Shown in pieces: positions 6,195-8,029 of a stretch of 8,029 nucleotides of DNA. Made by a program: the position numbers and the translations under genes. The DNA is from JAEZVV01 sp036652035 (GTDB taxonomy: Bacteria > Pseudomonadota > Gammaproteobacteria > Burkholderiales > Burkholderiaceae_F). The notes beneath the pieces are model-generated. The model saw only the letters and a program-made list of their open reading frames with translations. It made no database searches and was not told the origin of the DNA. The stretch is taken from positions 1-8,029 of the forward strand of contig JAVVWR010000087.1 of assembly GCA_036652035.1 (NCBI GenBank), written 5' to 3'. The number at the start of each line of letters is the position of its first letter. The stretch's first letter is position 1.

Positions 6195-6316
6195 CGATCG
6201 GTTGCCGGCCCGCCAACCGGAAAACCGGCGCGGTGCGACGCATCGAATAAAATGCCGGCTTTGCGTGCGCCGCGAAGTCTAGCGCGCACCCCACCCCTCA
6301 CGTTTCCCCGCCTGCC
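6195..6316. promoter_or_regulatory. Divergent promoter region between hda and purM
   Basis: This 122-bp gap separates two oppositely directed genes and must hold promoters for both. The only AT-rich patch is around 6242-6253. On the plus strand it contains TAAAAT (6248-6253), a 5/6 match to the -10 consensus, which would start a purM transcript about 57 nt before its ATG. I see no good -35 at 17 bp. The same patch read on the minus strand (CATTTTATTC) may serve hda. A CCGG-AAAA-CCGG element lies at 6217-6228. No Shine-Dalgarno is evident before either start codon. Confidence 0.4.
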
Positions 6317-7351
6317 ATGACCCAGCCCCTTTCTTACGCCGCCGCGGGCGTCTCCATTGACGCCGGTGATGAACTGGTCGAGCGCATCAAGCCTCTTGCC
6401 AAACGCACCATGATCCCCGGTGTGCTGGGCGGCATCGGCGGCTTCGGTGCCTTGTTCGAAGTCCCCAAGGGCTATGCCGAGCCGGTCCTGGTGACGGGCA
6501 CCGACGGCGTCGGCACCAAGCTCAAGCTCGCCTTCACCCTCGGCCGCCACGACACGGTCGGCCAGGATCTGGTCGGCATGAGCGTCAACGACATCCTGGT
6601 GCAGGGCGCCAAGTCGCTCTTTTTCCTTGACTACTACGCCTGCGGCAAGCTCGACGTCGAGGTCGCCGCCCGCGTGGTCGGCGGCATTGCCCGCGGCTGC
6701 GAGCTCGCCGGCTGCGCCTTGATCGGCGGCGAGACCGCCGAAATGCCGGGCATGTACCCGGAGGGTGAATACGACCTGGCCGGCTTTGCCGTCGGCGTGG
6801 TCGAAAAGAGCAAGATCATCGACGGCACCACGATTGTTCCGGGCGATGTGATCCTGGGCCTGGCCTCGAGCGGCCCGCACTCGAACGGCTTCTCGCTGAT
6901 CCGCAAGGTGGTCGAGGTCTCGGGCGCGTCCTGGGACATGCCGCTCGATGGCAAGACGCTCGCCGACTGCGTGATGGAGCCGACCCGCATCTATGTGAAG
7001 CAGGTGCTCGCCGCGATGGAGCAGGTCACCATCAAGGGCATGGCCCACATCACCGGTGGTGGCATCAAGGAAAACGTGCCGCGCGTGCTGCAGGACGATG
7101 TCCAGGCCGTGATCCACCGCGGCGCCTGGCAGCGCCCCGCCGTCTTCGACTGGTTGCAGCAGGCCGGCAACATCGCCGACGACGAGATGCACCGCGTCTT
7201 CAACAACGGCATCGGCATGGTGGTGATCGTCTCGGCCGCCGAGGCAAAGGCCGCTCTCGCCGCCTTTGCCACCCAGGGCGAACGCGTATTCCGCCTGGGC
7301 GAGATCGTGACCCGCCCCGCGGGCGAACACGGCTGCATCGTCGCCGGCTGA
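6317..7351 (+). CDS. purM: Phosphoribosylformylglycinamidine cyclo-ligase (AIR synthetase)
   Basis: PurM closes the imidazole ring in purine synthesis, converting FGAM to aminoimidazole ribonucleotide with ATP. The 344-residue product is full length for the family. Visible signatures are LSYAAAGVSIDAGDELV at the N-terminus, VTGTDGVGTKLK (59-70), MSVNDILVQGA (88-98), LIGGETAEMPGMY (135-147), GLASSGPHSNGFSLI (181-195), HITGGGIKEN and FNNGIGM near the C-terminus. Codons end mostly in C or G, which fits the high GC of the window. It is the only complete plus-strand gene here and diverges from hda. No Shine-Dalgarno is apparent upstream of the ATG, but the family N-terminus makes the start secure. 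Confidence 0.99.
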   Translation: MTQPLSYAAAGVSIDAGDELVERIKPLAKRTMIPGVLGGIGGFGALFEVPKGYAEPVLVTGTDGVGTKLKLAFTLGRHDTVGQDLVGMSVNDILVQGAKSLFFLDYYACGKLDVEVAARVVGGIARGCELAGCALIGGETAEMPGMYPEGEYDLAGFAVGVVEKSKIIDGTTIVPGDVILGLASSGPHSNGFSLIRKVVEVSGASWDMPLDGKTLADCVMEPTRIYVKQVLAAMEQVTIKGMAHITGGGIKENVPRVLQDDVQAVIHRGAWQRPAVFDWLQQAGNIADDEMHRVFNNGIGMVVIVSAAEAKAALAAFATQGERVFRLGEIVTRPAGEHGCIVAG

Positions 7352-7361
7352 GTCAAGAACA

Positions 7362-7402
7362 AACCCGGGACTCCTTTGCCGCCCGGCAATGAGTCCCGGG
7401 TT
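7362..7402 (+). terminator. Long hairpin after purM
   Basis: A perfect 12-bp inverted repeat, AACCCGGGACTC (7362-7373) with GAGTCCCGGGTT (7391-7402), begins 10 nt after the purM stop. The 17-nt interior can extend the stem with TTGCC (7376-7380) against GGCAA (7385-7389). On the plus strand only TTATC follows, so the U-run is poor; on the minus strand TTTGTTCTT follows. It probably ends or stabilises the purM message; a true intrinsic terminator is uncertain. Confidence 0.5.
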
Positions 7403-7483
7403 ATCGCGACTGCGACCGCGGCTGCGCGGCTGCGCGACTGCCGCCAATGAGGCCATGGCTGGCGCGGGATTGCGCCAACCATT

Positions 7484-7512
7484 CCGGCAGTGATCGCCTC
7501 GATCACTGCCGG
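7484..7512 (+). promoter_or_regulatory. Perfect 13-bp hairpin before the PocR-domain gene
   Basis: CCGGCAGTGATCG (7484-7496) is the exact reverse complement of 7500-7512, with a 3-nt CCT loop. It lies 9 nt before the GGAG ribosome site (7522-7525) of the downstream gene. A smaller stem TGGCGC/GCGCCA (7460-7477) precedes it. It could be an operator for a dimeric regulator or a leader RNA structure; the sequence alone does not decide. Confidence 0.45.
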
Positions 7513-7529
7513 CGTGAATCCGGAGCGAC

Positions 7530-8029
7530 ATGGATACCCCATCCCGATTGGAAACCACCGAACCTGAACGTGGCGCCGCCGCGTCAAGAGTGATCGCCAC
7601 CCATTCCGACGTTGCCAACGCCGCGGCCCTGGCACTACCCGCCTCCGTGGCCGAGGCGTTTCTCGATGCGCTCGGCTTGATGGCCGGCGTGCTCGATCGC
7701 GACGGCCGGCCACTGACCGCGTCTCGTCTGCATCGAGTCTGCACCGCCTTCCATCATTCGTCCCCGTCGACCCGCGCAGTCTGCCTGCTTCACGATGGCG
7801 ATCGCGCCTGCGGCGCGATCGACCCCGCCGCATCCTGGACCGAATACCACTGCCCCAACGGTCTGGCCCACGCCCTGGCGCCGATCCGGGTCGAGGGCCA
7901 AATCGCCGGCACCCTGATCCTCGGCCAGTTCCTACTCCACCCCCCCAACGAGAGCCAATGGCGTGACCGTGCTCGTGCGCACGGATGGGACGAGGAGGAT
8001 TACCTCGCGGCGGTGCACGAGGTTCCCGT
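7530..8029 (+). CDS. PocR-domain sensory/regulatory protein, N-terminal part (cut by window edge)
   Basis: An open frame begins at ATG 7530 with GGAG four nucleotides upstream and continues for 166 codons off the right edge without a stop. The first ~40 residues are low-complexity and alanine-rich. Residues ~42-166 resemble the PocR ligand-sensing domain, known from the propanediol regulator PocR and from many histidine kinases and diguanylate cyclases. The resemblance rests on the spacing of cysteines (71, 85, 94, 108), the YHCPNGLAHALAPIRVEG segment (106-123), LILGQFL (129-135) and the GWDEEDYLAAVHEVP ending (152-166). No membrane helix is seen, so it is likely a cytosolic sensor. The output domain lies outside the window, so the gene could be a kinase, a GGDEF/EAL protein or an AraC-type regulator. 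Domain assignment is from pattern recall, not a search. Confidence 0.78.
   Translation, partial: MDTPSRLETTEPERGAAASRVIATHSDVANAAALALPASVAEAFLDALGLMAGVLDRDGRPLTASRLHRVCTAFHHSSPSTRAVCLLHDGDRACGAIDPAASWTEYHCPNGLAHALAPIRVEGQIAGTLILGQFLLHPPNESQWRDRARAHGWDEEDYLAAVHEVP

Noticed and set aside
6191..7744. Minus-strand open frame of 517 codons opposite purM
   Set aside because: It covers purM, whose plus-strand protein is unmistakable. The translation is Asp/His/Ala-rich shadow sequence without recognisable family features.
1..8029. CRISPR arrays, insertion sequences, integrase sites or phage genes
   Set aside because: No regularly spaced repeats, transposase-like frames or terminal inverted repeats were found; the tRNA-Leu has no visible attachment-site duplicate within the window.

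Overview
The window is a GC-rich piece of a proteobacterial chromosome, most likely a betaproteobacterium of the Burkholderiales type. This rests on the combination of purM divergent from an hda-HAD-pcnB-folK string that leads into panB, panC and panD, and on the protein sequences, which look betaproteobacterial. No phylogenetic search was possible.

Layout. From about 6194 down to 4, everything lies on the minus strand in one head-to-tail run: hda (DnaA inactivator), a HAD-IB phosphatase, pcnB (poly(A) polymerase I), folK (pterin pyrophosphokinase), a four-helix DUF486 membrane protein, a broken C-terminal piece of a deoxynucleoside kinase gene, panB, panC, panD, and finally tRNA-Leu(CAA). 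The gaps are short (an ATGA overlap between pcnB and folK, 11 nt folK-DUF486, 52 nt panB-panC, 16 nt panC-panD), so much of the run could be co-transcribed. On the plus strand, purM (6317-7351) diverges from hda across a 122-bp gap. After purM come a hairpin-rich 178-bp spacer and the start of a second plus-strand gene, whose N-terminal part resembles a PocR-type ligand-sensing domain and which runs off the right edge.

Function. panB, panC and panD supply three of the four enzymes that make pantothenate: ketopantoate, beta-alanine and their condensation. folK serves folate synthesis and purM serves purine synthesis. hda and pcnB are housekeeping genes for replication control and RNA turnover. 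The cluster is therefore mostly core metabolism, with no mobile element, CRISPR array or defence system.

What stands out. (1) A kinase scar lies between DUF486 and panB: the last ~48 codons of a deoxynucleoside kinase are still readable but have no start, and DUF486 sits where the rest of the gene would be expected. (2) The PocR-domain sensor is truncated by the window edge and has a perfect 13-bp hairpin just ahead of its ribosome binding site. (3) Perfect short tandem duplications occur at both pan gene junctions. (4) Hda has an altered Walker A motif. I see no convincing new multi-gene system.
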